From Sulfurospirillum sp. (GTDB lineage: Bacteria; Campylobacterota; Campylobacteria; Campylobacterales; QNZT01), in contig QNZU01000033.1 in the NCBI GenBank assembly GCA_003978405.1, positions 1 to 16,715 on the forward strand: 16,715 bases of DNA. The letters are read 5' to 3'. Positions 7,835 to 14,122 of the stretch are shown in pieces. A program made the position numbers and the translations under genes. Positions within the stretch are counted from its first letter, which is position 1. Every line of letters begins with the position of its first letter. The notes beneath the pieces are model-generated. The model searched no databases, was not told the origin of the DNA, and worked only from the letters and a program-made list of their open reading frames with translations.

Positions 7835-7961
7835 TTGAACCCTCTGAATTACATCCTGCTCTCAAACGGCTTCACGGTGGGTACCCCCAAAATTTCTACG
7901 AAATTTTGACCCTTCCGTTGCAGAGGTTGTTCGATCAGTAGGTAATTCAGAAGCTTCAATT
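7833..7961. terminator. Foldback between convergent genes, possible shared terminator
   Basis: Around repeat copy A the inverted arms extend outward: AATTGAA at 7833-7839 against TTCAATT at 7955-7961, so arms of 20 nt match at 17 positions. The foldback starts within the stop codon of the upstream plus gene and ends 10 nt from the stop of the minus gene. A structured RNA here could stop transcription from both sides. There is no strong U-run, so a classic intrinsic terminator is not shown. Confidence 0.35.
7841..7953 (+). repeat. MITE-like 113-bp repeat, copy A
   Basis: This 113-bp unit is the reverse complement of the unit at 10330-10441, with 5 substitutions and one extra C (about 107/113 identical). 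It has terminal inverted repeats: CCTCTGAATTAC at 7841-7852 against GTAATTCAGAAG at 7942-7953 (11/12). At its centre is a perfect 9-bp hairpin, CAAAATTTC-TAC-GAAATTTTG (7888-7908). Inner arms CTCTCAAACGG and CCGTTGCAGAG also pair imperfectly. The copy sits between the convergent genes ending at 7834 and 7971. It has no coding capacity and looks like a non-autonomous, foldback-type element. A target-site duplication was not recognised. Confidence 0.85.
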
Positions 7962-7970
7962 CTTTAGTAA

Positions 7971-10250
7971 CTACTCATCTCTAACACACCTTAGTCCGAT
8001 ATTTGTGCTTAGATTTAAATCCTTTATCTCTCCTATTTTTGTTGAAAATCTAGTATAAACCTCTTTTTCAACAATGGTACCATTCTCATCATCTCTAGCC
8101 AAAAGCTTTTTGCATGGAGCTTGATACCCTGGGATTATATGAGAGTTTTTTGTCTCAAGCACAAAGCTCTTTAACTCCAATGATGTTGGATCTCTCCAGT
8201 CATTAAATCCTGCAAAATCTAAATTTTTACAAAAATTCTTAGAAGTATCATACTCACTTGGTTTATCGTGATGTATAGCAAGACAGGCCGTTCCATGAGT
8301 GTCAAACTCACTTACCCACATCAGCTTTTTGCTCTTTTGCTCCATCACATATCCACCTTTTATCTTGGTAAGATTCAAATCAGAGGTACTGTTATCAACA
8401 CTACCTCTAACACACCTTCCACCAGAAGGTTTTATGATATATTCATAAGTTCCAGGAAGCATTGTATTGTGTGTTCTAACTGCCATCAAAGCACCATTGC
8501 TATCAAGTGCTAAAGTTCTACTGCAATTCTTTCTCGCCATACCAGGAGTTCTACTCTCATCTAACATCTGGATTGTGTATCTACTCATCTCCAAAGCAGT
8601 TGGAACTCTCCAGTCTGTGAATCCGGCATAATTTGAATTTTCACAATAGTTTTCAAATCTCTCTTTTATCTTTGAACTATCTTCATCCTCACCCACTATC
8701 AGACAGCCTCTTGTAGTATCTATGGAAGTTGTATCATCGTTTGCCCAGACAAGCCCTTTTTGGATGATCACACTCTCATTTAGATCACCCATCTTTTTTT
8801 CTATGATATGGTTTTCGCTTGGAGTACCAACTTGAATATTTAAGGTTTTAGTGCTCCTGTTGTTTTTGCTATCAAGGGCATGAAAATATAGCACATAATA
8901 TCCTGCTTTACTCAAATCTACTTTAGAAGCATCAATGCTAACTTCAACATCAGCTTTATCACCCACATCATAAGCTCTTGCATTGATAGTTGGTACCACT
9001 CCGTGAAGCGGAATCTTTTGCAGACCTTTTGTATCCAATGAAATTACTGGTCCAACATTATCTACAGGCTGGGTGTAGTTTGTAACTTTATAGCTGTTAG
9101 GAAGACCAAAAATAGATTTACTACCATTATAAACTACTATCTCAATCTCTTTTGCAAGATACTCTATGTTTGATTTTTTTATAGTATATACAATCTGGCT
9201 ATTGTCTGCCAAAGTATTTAGATTTTGCACCTTTATACCGTTATAATCCTCTTTGTCCATCAACTTGAACATTCCATCAGTACCTAATCTATAATCATAA
9301 CCCTTTTCTCCGGCTCCTGAGTATAGATCATTATCACTGTTGATATAAAAAGTCAACTTTTCAATATCGGATTTGCTCAAATTTTTTGAGATAAATTTGA
9401 AATAGATATTTGACTCATCATCTCTTACTAAAAGTCTGTTTCCATCTTTTTCATAGAGTTTAAAAGCACTATCCCAAGCTGTCGGTTTTGGTTTTACGAT
9501 CAAGCTCTTTGTGATGCTGTTTGATTTTCCGTCACTATCTACGACAGTTAATTTGATCTCATTTGAACCAAGGTTAAATATATTTGATGAAATTTCAAAT
9601 TCAACACCCTCACCCAACTTTGTATTGCCTAGGTACCAGATATACTTCTTGATATCACCTTTGCTTGATTTGGCACTCAAAAAAATTGTATCACCCTGTG
9701 TAACTGAGTCTGAAACTGTGATTTTTGGTACCAAAGCTTCACTGCCGTTTTTTGATTTTTCTATATGCTCTTGTGCCTCATCCAAAGTGATATATTTTCC
9801 ACTATATTCACTCAAGTCTGCTTTTAAGAATTTGACCAACTTCTTAATCGAGTCATCTTCAAGATCACTAATCTTTAGGATAGATTCTGCTTCATCTTCT
9901 ACAAGCTCTATTCCATTACTTGCATCACCGTCAATATCAAGGGTTTGTAAAAGTCTTGCTGTTTTTAGTGTATTAAAATCCCATACATTTATTTTTACAC
10001 CATTTTTATTTAAATATTTAGCATCAACTTTAGTAAAACTGTAATTTCCTAGATAAAACTCACACTCCTTATCCTGCTCATAATAGAAATATCCATTATC
10101 ATCAGTCTTCCCGTGTTCACTTCCACACTGATATTGCATACCCTTTACCGGAGCATCTATATATTGACCTTTGCCGATATATATAGTCTTCTTACTTGAA
10201 CCGCAACCTATCATCAATAAAGAGATTAGTACCAAAGTATATTTATACAA
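7971..10250 (-). CDS. Multidomain surface lipoprotein with PKD-like and two tandem Lcl/DUF1566-type domains
   Basis: A 759-residue predicted outer-envelope lipoprotein. The signal peptide ends LMIGC (Cys16). Residues 30-130 resemble the APVxG...TDDNGxFxY...F.LG module of cell-surface proteins, followed by LLQTLDIDGDASNGI. Residues 174-253 form a PKD-like Ig fold. Residues 257-395 are unassigned, 396-475 look like another Ig-type domain, and 490-617 and 630-758 are two Lcl/DUF1566-like (C-type-lectin-related) domains, each with a GFxDWRxPT motif (543, 681) and a terminal RCVR (612, 754). Such domains are known in surface binding and adhesion proteins. The start is TTG at 10248-10250, since AGGAGA lies 6 nt upstream and only this start includes the whole signal peptide. 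The gene is flanked on both sides by inverted copies of a 112-113 bp repeat. The ligand is unknown. Confidence 0.87.
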   Translation of the reverse strand: MYKYTLVLISLLMIGCGSSKKTIYIGKGQYIDAPVKGMQYQCGSEHGKTDDNGYFYYEQDKECEFYLGNYSFTKVDAKYLNKNGVKINVWDFNTLKTARLLQTLDIDGDASNGIELVEDEAESILKISDLEDDSIKKLVKFLKADLSEYSGKYITLDEAQEHIEKSKNGSEALVPKITVSDSVTQGDTIFLSAKSSKGDIKKYIWYLGNTKLGEGVEFEISSNIFNLGSNEIKLTVVDSDGKSNSITKSLIVKPKPTAWDSAFKLYEKDGNRLLVRDDESNIYFKFISKNLSKSDIEKLTFYINSDNDLYSGAGEKGYDYRLGTDGMFKLMDKEDYNGIKVQNLNTLADNSQIVYTIKKSNIEYLAKEIEIVVYNGSKSIFGLPNSYKVTNYTQPVDNVGPVISLDTKGLQKIPLHGVVPTINARAYDVGDKADVEVSIDASKVDLSKAGYYVLYFHALDSKNNRSTKTLNIQVGTPSENHIIEKKMGDLNESVIIQKGLVWANDDTTSIDTTRGCLIVGEDEDSSKIKERFENYCENSNYAGFTDWRVPTALEMSRYTIQMLDESRTPGMARKNCSRTLALDSNGALMAVRTHNTMLPGTYEYIIKPSGGRCVRGSVDNSTSDLNLTKIKGGYVMEQKSKKLMWVSEFDTHGTACLAIHHDKPSEYDTSKNFCKNLDFAGFNDWRDPTSLELKSFVLETKNSHIIPGYQAPCKKLLARDDENGTIVEKEVYTRFSTKIGEIKDLNLSTNIGLRCVRDE

Positions 10251-10282
10251 TTTTTTCTCCTAAATATTAAATATATTTAATT

Positions 10283-10301
10283 AGTATCGACGAAACTCAA
10301 A
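10283..10301 (-). promoter_or_regulatory. 19-bp element upstream of the 759-aa lipoprotein gene, shared with 6311-6329
   Basis: Minus-strand TTTGAGTTTCGTCGATACT, matching 16/19 of the element before the phosphoesterase lipoprotein gene. It ends 32 nt before the TTG start. TTGAGT could serve as a -35, with the A/T-rich AATATATTT region as the -10. Promoter or operator function is inferred from position only. Confidence 0.35.
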
Positions 10302-10318
10302 ATAAATTTAGTTTTTGT

Positions 10319-10324
10319 TATAAT
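10319..10324 (+). promoter_or_regulatory. Extended -10 promoter (TGTTATAAT) reading into repeat copy B
   Basis: A perfect TATAAT with a TG extension (TGTTATAAT) follows a T-rich stretch. The expected start near 10331 coincides with the edge of repeat copy B at 10330, so the message for the 99-residue protein would carry the whole foldback repeat as its 5' leader. A second box nearer the gene (10443-10448) competes with it. Confidence 0.5.
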
Positions 10325-10329
10325 GAAAC

Positions 10330-10441
10330 CCTCTGAATTACTTACTGATCGAACAACCTCTGCAACGGAAGGGTCAAAATTTCATAGAAATTTTGGGGCA
10401 CCCACCGTGAAGCCGTTTGAGAGCAGGAAGTAATTCAGAGG
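10330..10441 (-). repeat. MITE-like 112-bp repeat, copy B (inverted relative to copy A)
   Basis: Read on the minus strand this copy is nearly identical to 7841-7953. Its terminal inverted repeats are perfect over 12 bp: CCTCTGAATTAC at 10330-10341 and GTAATTCAGAGG at 10430-10441. The central perfect hairpin CAAAATTTC-ATA-GAAATTTTG lies at 10375-10395. It lies between divergent genes (the lipoprotein gene on minus, the small membrane protein on plus), so here it sits in an upstream region whereas copy A is downstream. With copy A it encloses about 2.4 kb containing only the lipoprotein gene. No transposase is nearby. Confidence 0.85.
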
Positions 10442-10442
10442 A

Positions 10443-10448
10443 TACAAT
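10443..10448 (+). promoter_or_regulatory. Possible -10 box (TACAAT) just outside repeat copy B
   Basis: GATACAAT begins 1 nt after the end of the repeat and equals the 8-mer before the operon at 6388. It would start transcription near 10455, directly before the AGAGG ribosome site of the 99-residue gene. There is no suitable -35 at 16-18 nt. Confidence 0.35.
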
Positions 10449-10456
10449 TTAGTATC

Positions 10457-10467
10457 AGAGGTGCCCT
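10457..10467 (+). repeat. 11-bp direct repeat AGAGGTGCCCT, first copy, overlapping ribosome site
   Basis: AGAGGTGCCCT occurs here and at 10767-10777, at both ends of the 99-residue gene. Here AGAGG is the likely ribosome site, 7 nt before the ATG. The match may be a duplicated flank of an inserted segment or a common genomic word. Confidence 0.5.
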
Positions 10468-10468
10468 T

Positions 10469-10768
10469 ATGATTCCAAAAAAATTAAAAGATATAAGCAA
10501 AAACCCAAAGTTTCAAGAGAGTCTCAAAAGTCTTAAGCCCAAAAAATCTATCTGGGGATTTTTATCTGTTATTCTTTTATTTATCGTTCCTGAAATAGTC
10601 GCATTTATCTATGGAGATGAGATCAAGAAATTTTTTGAACTCAAACTACAAAACAACCCTCCCTATCTTGAGGGCTATCTGTATGAAAATATGATCGATC
10701 TATTTAGCGAAGGAAGCTGGATAAACCTGCTTATAGGCTTTGGATTTTTACTCTGGCTCTTTTTTTAG
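10469..10768 (+). CDS. Small membrane protein with two predicted transmembrane helices (99 aa)
   Basis: I do not recognise the family. The product starts with a lysine-rich cytoplasmic-looking segment (residues 1-26, MIPKKLKDISKNPKFQESL), then a first helix at about 28-47 (WGFLSVILLFIVPEIVAFIY). A soluble loop of roughly 35 residues follows (ELKLQNNPPYLEGYLYENM), then a second helix at 84-99 (INLLIGFGFLLWLFF) that ends the protein. The positive N-terminus suggests both ends face the cytoplasm with the loop outside. AGAGG lies 7 nt before the ATG. It is 57 nt upstream of aspB on the same strand and could be cotranscribed, although AGAGGTGCCCT at both gene ends hints that it may be an insertion. 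Function unknown. Confidence 0.75.
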   Translation: MIPKKLKDISKNPKFQESLKSLKPKKSIWGFLSVILLFIVPEIVAFIYGDEIKKFFELKLQNNPPYLEGYLYENMIDLFSEGSWINLLIGFGFLLWLFF

Positions 10769-10777
10769 AGGTGCCCT
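10767..10777 (+). repeat. 11-bp direct repeat AGAGGTGCCCT, second copy
   Basis: Same 11 bp as 10457-10467, 310 nt away, overlapping the stop codon of the 99-residue gene. With neighbouring bases it can form a weak TTTAG/CTAAA stem. No function shown. Confidence 0.5.
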
Positions 10778-10825
10778 AAAGCAATAATTTATTAAACTAT
10801 CACTAAAACATTGTAAGGGTAATAA

Positions 10826-11989
10826 ATGCTTTCAAAACAGATTAAATCTCTCTCAACATCAATGACAATTGCTATTACGACCTTGGCAAACGACCTAAAA
10901 GCAAAGGGTGAAGATATCATAAGCTTTTCAGCAGGGGAGCCGGATTTTGATACTCCACAGGTGATAAAAGAAGCAGCAATCAAAGCTATCAATGAGGGCA
11001 AAACAAAATATACTGCAGTTGCAGGTATTGTAGAACTAAGAGAAGAGATTGCAAAAAAGTTAAAAAGAGATAACAACCTAAACTACGATCCAAGTCAAAT
11101 CATAGTCAGCAACGGAGCCAAACAGTCGCTTTTTAATCTCTTTGCAACAGTGATTGATGAAGGTGATGAGGTGATCATCCCCTCTCCTTACTGGGTCACA
11201 TATCCTGAAATTGTCAATTTTTTCGGTGGTAAAAGTGTTGTTATAAAAACAGACGATAAAAACAATTTTAAAATCACACCAAAGCAACTCCAAGAGGCGA
11301 TAAGCCCTAAAACAAAGCTCTTGGTTCTTACAACACCCTCAAATCCTACCGGATCAGTCTATAGCGAAGAAGAGCTAAAACAGATCGCTCAAATTTTAAA
11401 AGGGACTGATATATTGGTAGCAAGTGATGAGATGTATGAAAAGCTTGTCTATGACATACCTTTTACAGCAGTAGCCTCTATCAGTGAGGATATGTTTAAA
11501 AGAACCATCACAATCAACGGTCTGAGCAAATCTGTAGCAATGACAGGATGGAGGATGGGATATCTGGCAACCCCAAAGAGCGAACTCATCTCATCGATGA
11601 TAAAGCTTCAAAGCCAAAGCACCTCAAATATCAACACAATCACTCAATATGCCTCAATACCTGCACTAGATGGAAGTGCTGATAAAGATATAGAGTCTAT
11701 GAGAAAAGAGTTTCAAAAAAGAAGAGACTTGGCTGTAAGTCTGTTTGAAGAGTGCGACAAACTATCTGTCATCAAACCTGATGGAGCTTTTTATCTTTTT
11801 GTAAATATCCAAAAAATATCAAACAACTCACTCAAATTTTGTGAAGATCTTTTAAAAGATAAAGGAGTTGCTGTGATCCCTGGTATTGGCTTTGGAAGTG
11901 AGGGGCATTTTAGATTTTCATTTGCTACAAGTGAAGAAAATATCAAAAAAGGAATTAAAAGAATTATCGAATTTTGTGAAAAATATTAA
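10826..11989 (+). CDS. aspB: Aspartate aminotransferase, PLP-dependent class I (AspB type)
   Basis: Cytoplasmic enzyme interconverting aspartate plus 2-oxoglutarate and oxaloacetate plus glutamate, with pyridoxal phosphate. The 387 residues fit the I-gamma/AspB branch: SAGEPDFDTP near residues 35-44, KYTAVAGIVELREEIA at 61-76, and SNGAKQSLFNL near 95. The PLP ligands are N173 (PSNPTG), D201 and Y204 (SDEMY), the Schiff-base Lys K235 (NGLSKSVAMTGWRMGY, with R243), and the C-terminal substrate-carboxylate Arg in HFRFSFA. The start has AAGGGT 6 nt upstream. Glutamate from GltB nearby would be its amino donor, but the genes are not linked in an operon. A broader aminotransferase specificity (aromatic or prephenate) cannot be excluded from motifs. 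Confidence 0.93.
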   Translation: MLSKQIKSLSTSMTIAITTLANDLKAKGEDIISFSAGEPDFDTPQVIKEAAIKAINEGKTKYTAVAGIVELREEIAKKLKRDNNLNYDPSQIIVSNGAKQSLFNLFATVIDEGDEVIIPSPYWVTYPEIVNFFGGKSVVIKTDDKNNFKITPKQLQEAISPKTKLLVLTTPSNPTGSVYSEEELKQIAQILKGTDILVASDEMYEKLVYDIPFTAVASISEDMFKRTITINGLSKSVAMTGWRMGYLATPKSELISSMIKLQSQSTSNINTITQYASIPALDGSADKDIESMRKEFQKRRDLAVSLFEECDKLSVIKPDGAFYLFVNIQKISNNSLKFCEDLLKDKGVAVIPGIGFGSEGHFRFSFATSEENIKKGIKRIIEFCEKY

Positions 11990-12059
11990 AATAAACTAAG
12001 TTTTTGCCGATATAGAGTCAAATGATTTAATTTTACTTCAAGGCAAAGGTTAAGTTTCA

Positions 12060-12605
12060 ATGACAAACAGAAGAGATTTTCTAAAAAAAAGTATATTTTT
12101 AGGAACAGGACTCCTTGTGAGTCCAAGTGAACTTTTTTCTTACAGACTACCGGTCGATAGAACGATCAAACTATACAACACTCATACCGGTGAACATCTC
12201 AAAGCTACATATTGGGCAAAAGATCACTTTGTTTTTAGCGAGATAGATAGACTAAACCATTTTCTAAGAGATTACAGAACAGGAGATATCAAAAAATTTG
12301 ATGTAAAACTCTTTGATCTACTCTATGCAATACAACTTATCCGTGATACAAACAAACCGTTTCAGGTGCTTTCAGGTTATCGTTCACCCAAAACAAATGA
12401 GATGCTAAGAAAAAAAACAGAGGGAGTGGCAAAAAACAGCTTCCATCTAAAAGCAAAAGCAATAGATATCAATCTTCCAGGAACAGAGCTTGGTGATCTA
12501 AAAAAATTATCTATGTTTCTAAAAAGAGGAGGAGTGGGATACTACCCAAAAAGCGGATTTATGCACATAGACACTGGACCTATCAGATACTGGCATAAAG
12601 GTTAA
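12060..12605 (+). CDS. Tat-exported M15/YcbK (MepK-like) peptidoglycan peptidase
   Basis: A predicted periplasmic zinc peptidase of 181 residues acting on peptidoglycan peptides. The N-terminus is a twin-arginine signal, NRRDFLKKSIFLGTGLLV (R4, R5), as in E. coli YcbK/MepK. The catalytic domain is the DUF882/M15A type: SGYRSP (105-110), S127-F-H129-L...A-I-D136 and the final MHIDTG (H169, D171). H129, D136 and H169 form the expected zinc site. MepK in E. coli cleaves 3-3 cross-links; whether this protein has that specificity is inferred. The ribosome site is weak (AAGG about 10 nt upstream). It is followed after about 50 nt by another exported protein. Confidence 0.9.
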   Translation: MTNRRDFLKKSIFLGTGLLVSPSELFSYRLPVDRTIKLYNTHTGEHLKATYWAKDHFVFSEIDRLNHFLRDYRTGDIKKFDVKLFDLLYAIQLIRDTNKPFQVLSGYRSPKTNEMLRKKTEGVAKNSFHLKAKAIDINLPGTELGDLKKLSMFLKRGGVGYYPKSGFMHIDTGPIRYWHKG

Positions 12606-12627
12606 ATTTTTTATAACTTTAATTTGA

Positions 12628-12633
12628 TAGAAT
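12628..12633 (+). promoter_or_regulatory. -10 box (TAGAAT) for the gene at 12659
   Basis: TTTGATAGAAT in a T-rich stretch 25 nt before the ATG. The same GATAGAAT word precedes rpsU, consistent with a housekeeping sigma factor. Confidence 0.45.
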
Positions 12634-12658
12634 ATTATAAAATAGACAAGGAAACCGG

Positions 12659-13333
12659 ATGAAAAAAACTCTTTTTTTACTAATAACTGCTACATCACTT
12701 TTTGCACTAAATTTGTCAAAAGTTGCATATACTCAAAATATGCCTATCACTCCCGAGAGTGAGTATAATATATACAAATTGATAAAAGATGGTGAGACTT
12801 ATTTATCTAAAGGTCAAAATAAAAAAGCAGGTGATCTGTTTATAAAAGCGATATCTAAAGCAAAAAGATTAGATGGTGAGAGAGTTATATCCCAATATGA
12901 CTTTTTGATAGCAAAATATGGACTGTTAAAGTTGACTGAAAATGAAGAAGATAAAAAAGATTATAAAAAAATGGCAAAGAGTATTCTCCGTTTTTTAGAT
13001 AAAACAACAAACAATGGTAAAGATATATGGGAAGAAGGAGATCTTGGCAAACTTCAATTAAATCTATATAAATATATTTTGAACTCTTATGCAAATATCT
13101 TATACAAAGAGTCAAAGAGAGAGAATAAAAAGCTACTAAAAAGTGCCAATTATTATGCTAAGAGAGCAAAAATGTTTATCAGAGGAGATGAGGACTTCTA
13201 TATCAAAGATACAAATAGAAAAATAGAGAATGCAATTGCTGGAAATCCTCCGTTAAAAGATGAAAAAGAGGTTCAGATCATAAAATTTATCTCCAAAGAC
13301 TCAAATAGCACCGAAAATGCTTTGAAAAAATAG
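12659..13333 (+). CDS. Exported helical (TPR-like) hypothetical protein
   Basis: I do not recognise a named family. The 224 residues begin with a Sec signal peptide, MKKTLFLLITATSLFA, with likely cleavage after FA (about residue 16-17), so the mature protein is periplasmic. The rest is helical and Lys-rich. Residues 40-75 (DGETYLSKGQNKKAGDLFIKAISKAKRL) look like one TPR-style helix pair, and further helices at 85-190 could add more repeats. There are no cysteines or enzymatic motifs. An AAGGA ribosome site lies 7-8 nt before the ATG. It has its own candidate promoter, follows the peptidoglycan peptidase on the same strand and precedes rpsU. A scaffold role in the periplasm is a guess from fold only. 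Confidence 0.75.
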   Translation: MKKTLFLLITATSLFALNLSKVAYTQNMPITPESEYNIYKLIKDGETYLSKGQNKKAGDLFIKAISKAKRLDGERVISQYDFLIAKYGLLKLTENEEDKKDYKKMAKSILRFLDKTTNNGKDIWEEGDLGKLQLNLYKYILNSYANILYKESKRENKKLLKSANYYAKRAKMFIRGDEDFYIKDTNRKIENAIAGNPPLKDEKEVQIIKFISKDSNSTENALKK

Positions 13334-13343
13334 TTTTTTGTGA

Positions 13344-13349
13344 TAGAAT
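13344..13349 (+). promoter_or_regulatory. -10 box (TAGAAT) for rpsU
   Basis: TTTTTTGTGATAGAAT is a T-rich stretch and a TAGAAT -10 box, 10 nt after the stop of the preceding gene and 38 nt before rpsU. It gives rpsU its own promoter. Confidence 0.5.
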
Positions 13350-13387
13350 ACCGCCTTAAAATCCAAAAAGAAAGTAGGTGATGTTGT

Positions 13388-13600
13388 ATGCCTGGTATCG
13401 TTGTAAAGCCAAACGAATCTTTTGAAGAAGCTTATAGAAAGTTCAAAAAACAGACTGATAGAAACTTGATAGTTACTGAAGCTAGAGCTAGAGAGTTCTA
13501 TGAGACTGGAACAGAGAAGCGAAAAAAACAGAAGATCGCAGCTAAGAAAAAGATGCTTAAAAAGCTCTATATGCTTAGAAGATACGAGTCAAGACTCTAG
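13388..13600 (+). CDS. rpsU: 30S ribosomal protein S21
   Basis: A small basic protein of the 30S subunit needed for translation initiation. The 70 residues begin MPGIVVKPNESFEEAYRKFK and continue with a REFYE segment and a Lys/Arg-rich stretch to the end, the full S21 pattern and length in Campylobacterota. The ribosome site AGGTG lies about 7 nt before the ATG; an ATG 7 nt earlier is out of frame and not used. It has its own candidate promoter and a hairpin after its stop, so it is probably monocistronic here. Confidence 0.97.
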   Translation: MPGIVVKPNESFEEAYRKFKKQTDRNLIVTEARAREFYETGTEKRKKQKIAAKKKMLKKLYMLRRYESRL

Positions 13601-13609
13601 TAATTCTTT

Positions 13610-13631
13610 CCAGGAGAGACTACTCTCTTGG
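13610..13631 (+). terminator. Hairpin after rpsU, probable intrinsic terminator
   Basis: CCAGGAGAG-ACTA-CTCTCTTGG forms a 9-bp stem with one G-T pair and a 4-nt loop, 10 nt after the rpsU stop. Only a short TTT follows, so it is a weak terminator by the usual rule. Confidence 0.5.
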
Positions 13632-13699
13632 TTTAAACTCTCTTTAACACAAATATCAATAAAATCATAATAACACAAATTAAAATAGTTTAGGTAATT

Positions 13700-14107
13700 A
13701 TGGGAATTTTATCAATCACATCATATTTTTGGATACTTCTTGCTTATATGGGGATACACTTCTCTCCGCATTTGCCATCACCGTTTCACAGTAGCCTGTT
13801 TAATTTTAACCATATTGTCTATACACACAAAACACTTCATATCACAGTAGATGATGCTTTTATCTTCGCTGGTATCTTTGCTCTACTGATTGAGATATAT
13901 AAAGCTGCCACTACAAAGAGTTTTAACTCTCTTGAATCTCTCTTTAGTATTGTAGTTGCTATTATCTATCTGATCTTGTTTATAACCACCACTTGGGCTC
14001 ATAACTCCACATTTTTGATGCTAACTTTTATGGCATTTGTCGATGGGCTTGGTGGCTTTATCATAGAGATAAATGCCGCCCATAGAGATGTGGTCTTTGG
14101 GAAGTAG
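13700..14107 (+). CDS. Four-helix integral membrane hypothetical protein (135 aa)
   Basis: I do not recognise this family. Four hydrophobic segments are visible: about 4-21 (LSITSYFWILLAYMGIHF), 51-68 (DAFIFAGIFALLIEIY), 79-97 (SLFSIVVAIIYLILFITTT) and 103-126 (FLMLTFMAFVDGLGGFIIEI). The connecting loop after the first helix holds HFSPHLPSPFHSS and is His-rich (His also at 41, 43, 48), which could bind a metal, though this is only a composition remark. TTTAGGT precedes the ATG by about 5-6 nt. It is read alone, after the rpsU hairpin, and ends 11 nt before the convergent adhesin gene. Inner-membrane location is likely; function unknown. Confidence 0.78.
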   Translation: MGILSITSYFWILLAYMGIHFSPHLPSPFHSSLFNFNHIVYTHKTLHITVDDAFIFAGIFALLIEIYKAATTKSFNSLESLFSIVVAIIYLILFITTTWAHNSTFLMLTFMAFVDGLGGFIIEINAAHRDVVFGK

Positions 14108-14122
14108 AGCTTAGAACTCTAC
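14104..14122. terminator. Short hairpin over both convergent stop codons
   Basis: GTAGAG-CTTAGAA-CTCTAC is a 6-bp stem with a 7-nt loop. It contains the stop codon of the plus gene (TAG) and, on the other arm, the stop of the minus adhesin gene (CTA on plus). No U-run follows in either direction, so terminator function is doubtful. Confidence 0.25.

Noticed and set aside
9511..10044. 177-codon plus-strand open frame opposite the lipoprotein gene
   Set aside because: It is antisense to the well-supported N-terminal and PKD-like part of the lipoprotein, is Ser/Phe-rich as expected for a reverse frame, and has no convincing start signal.
7841..10441. CRISPR array
   Set aside because: There are only two repeat copies, in inverted orientation and 2.4 kb apart, with a gene between them.
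7841..10441. Composite transposon with an active transposase
   Set aside because: The enclosed gene is a lipoprotein and no transposase or recombinase motif appears in the window, so only a non-autonomous element can be proposed.
12003..12048. TTTGCC/GGCAAA inverted arms before the peptidase gene
   Set aside because: The arms are only 6 bp and about 35 nt apart, which is expected by chance in such A/T-rich sequence.
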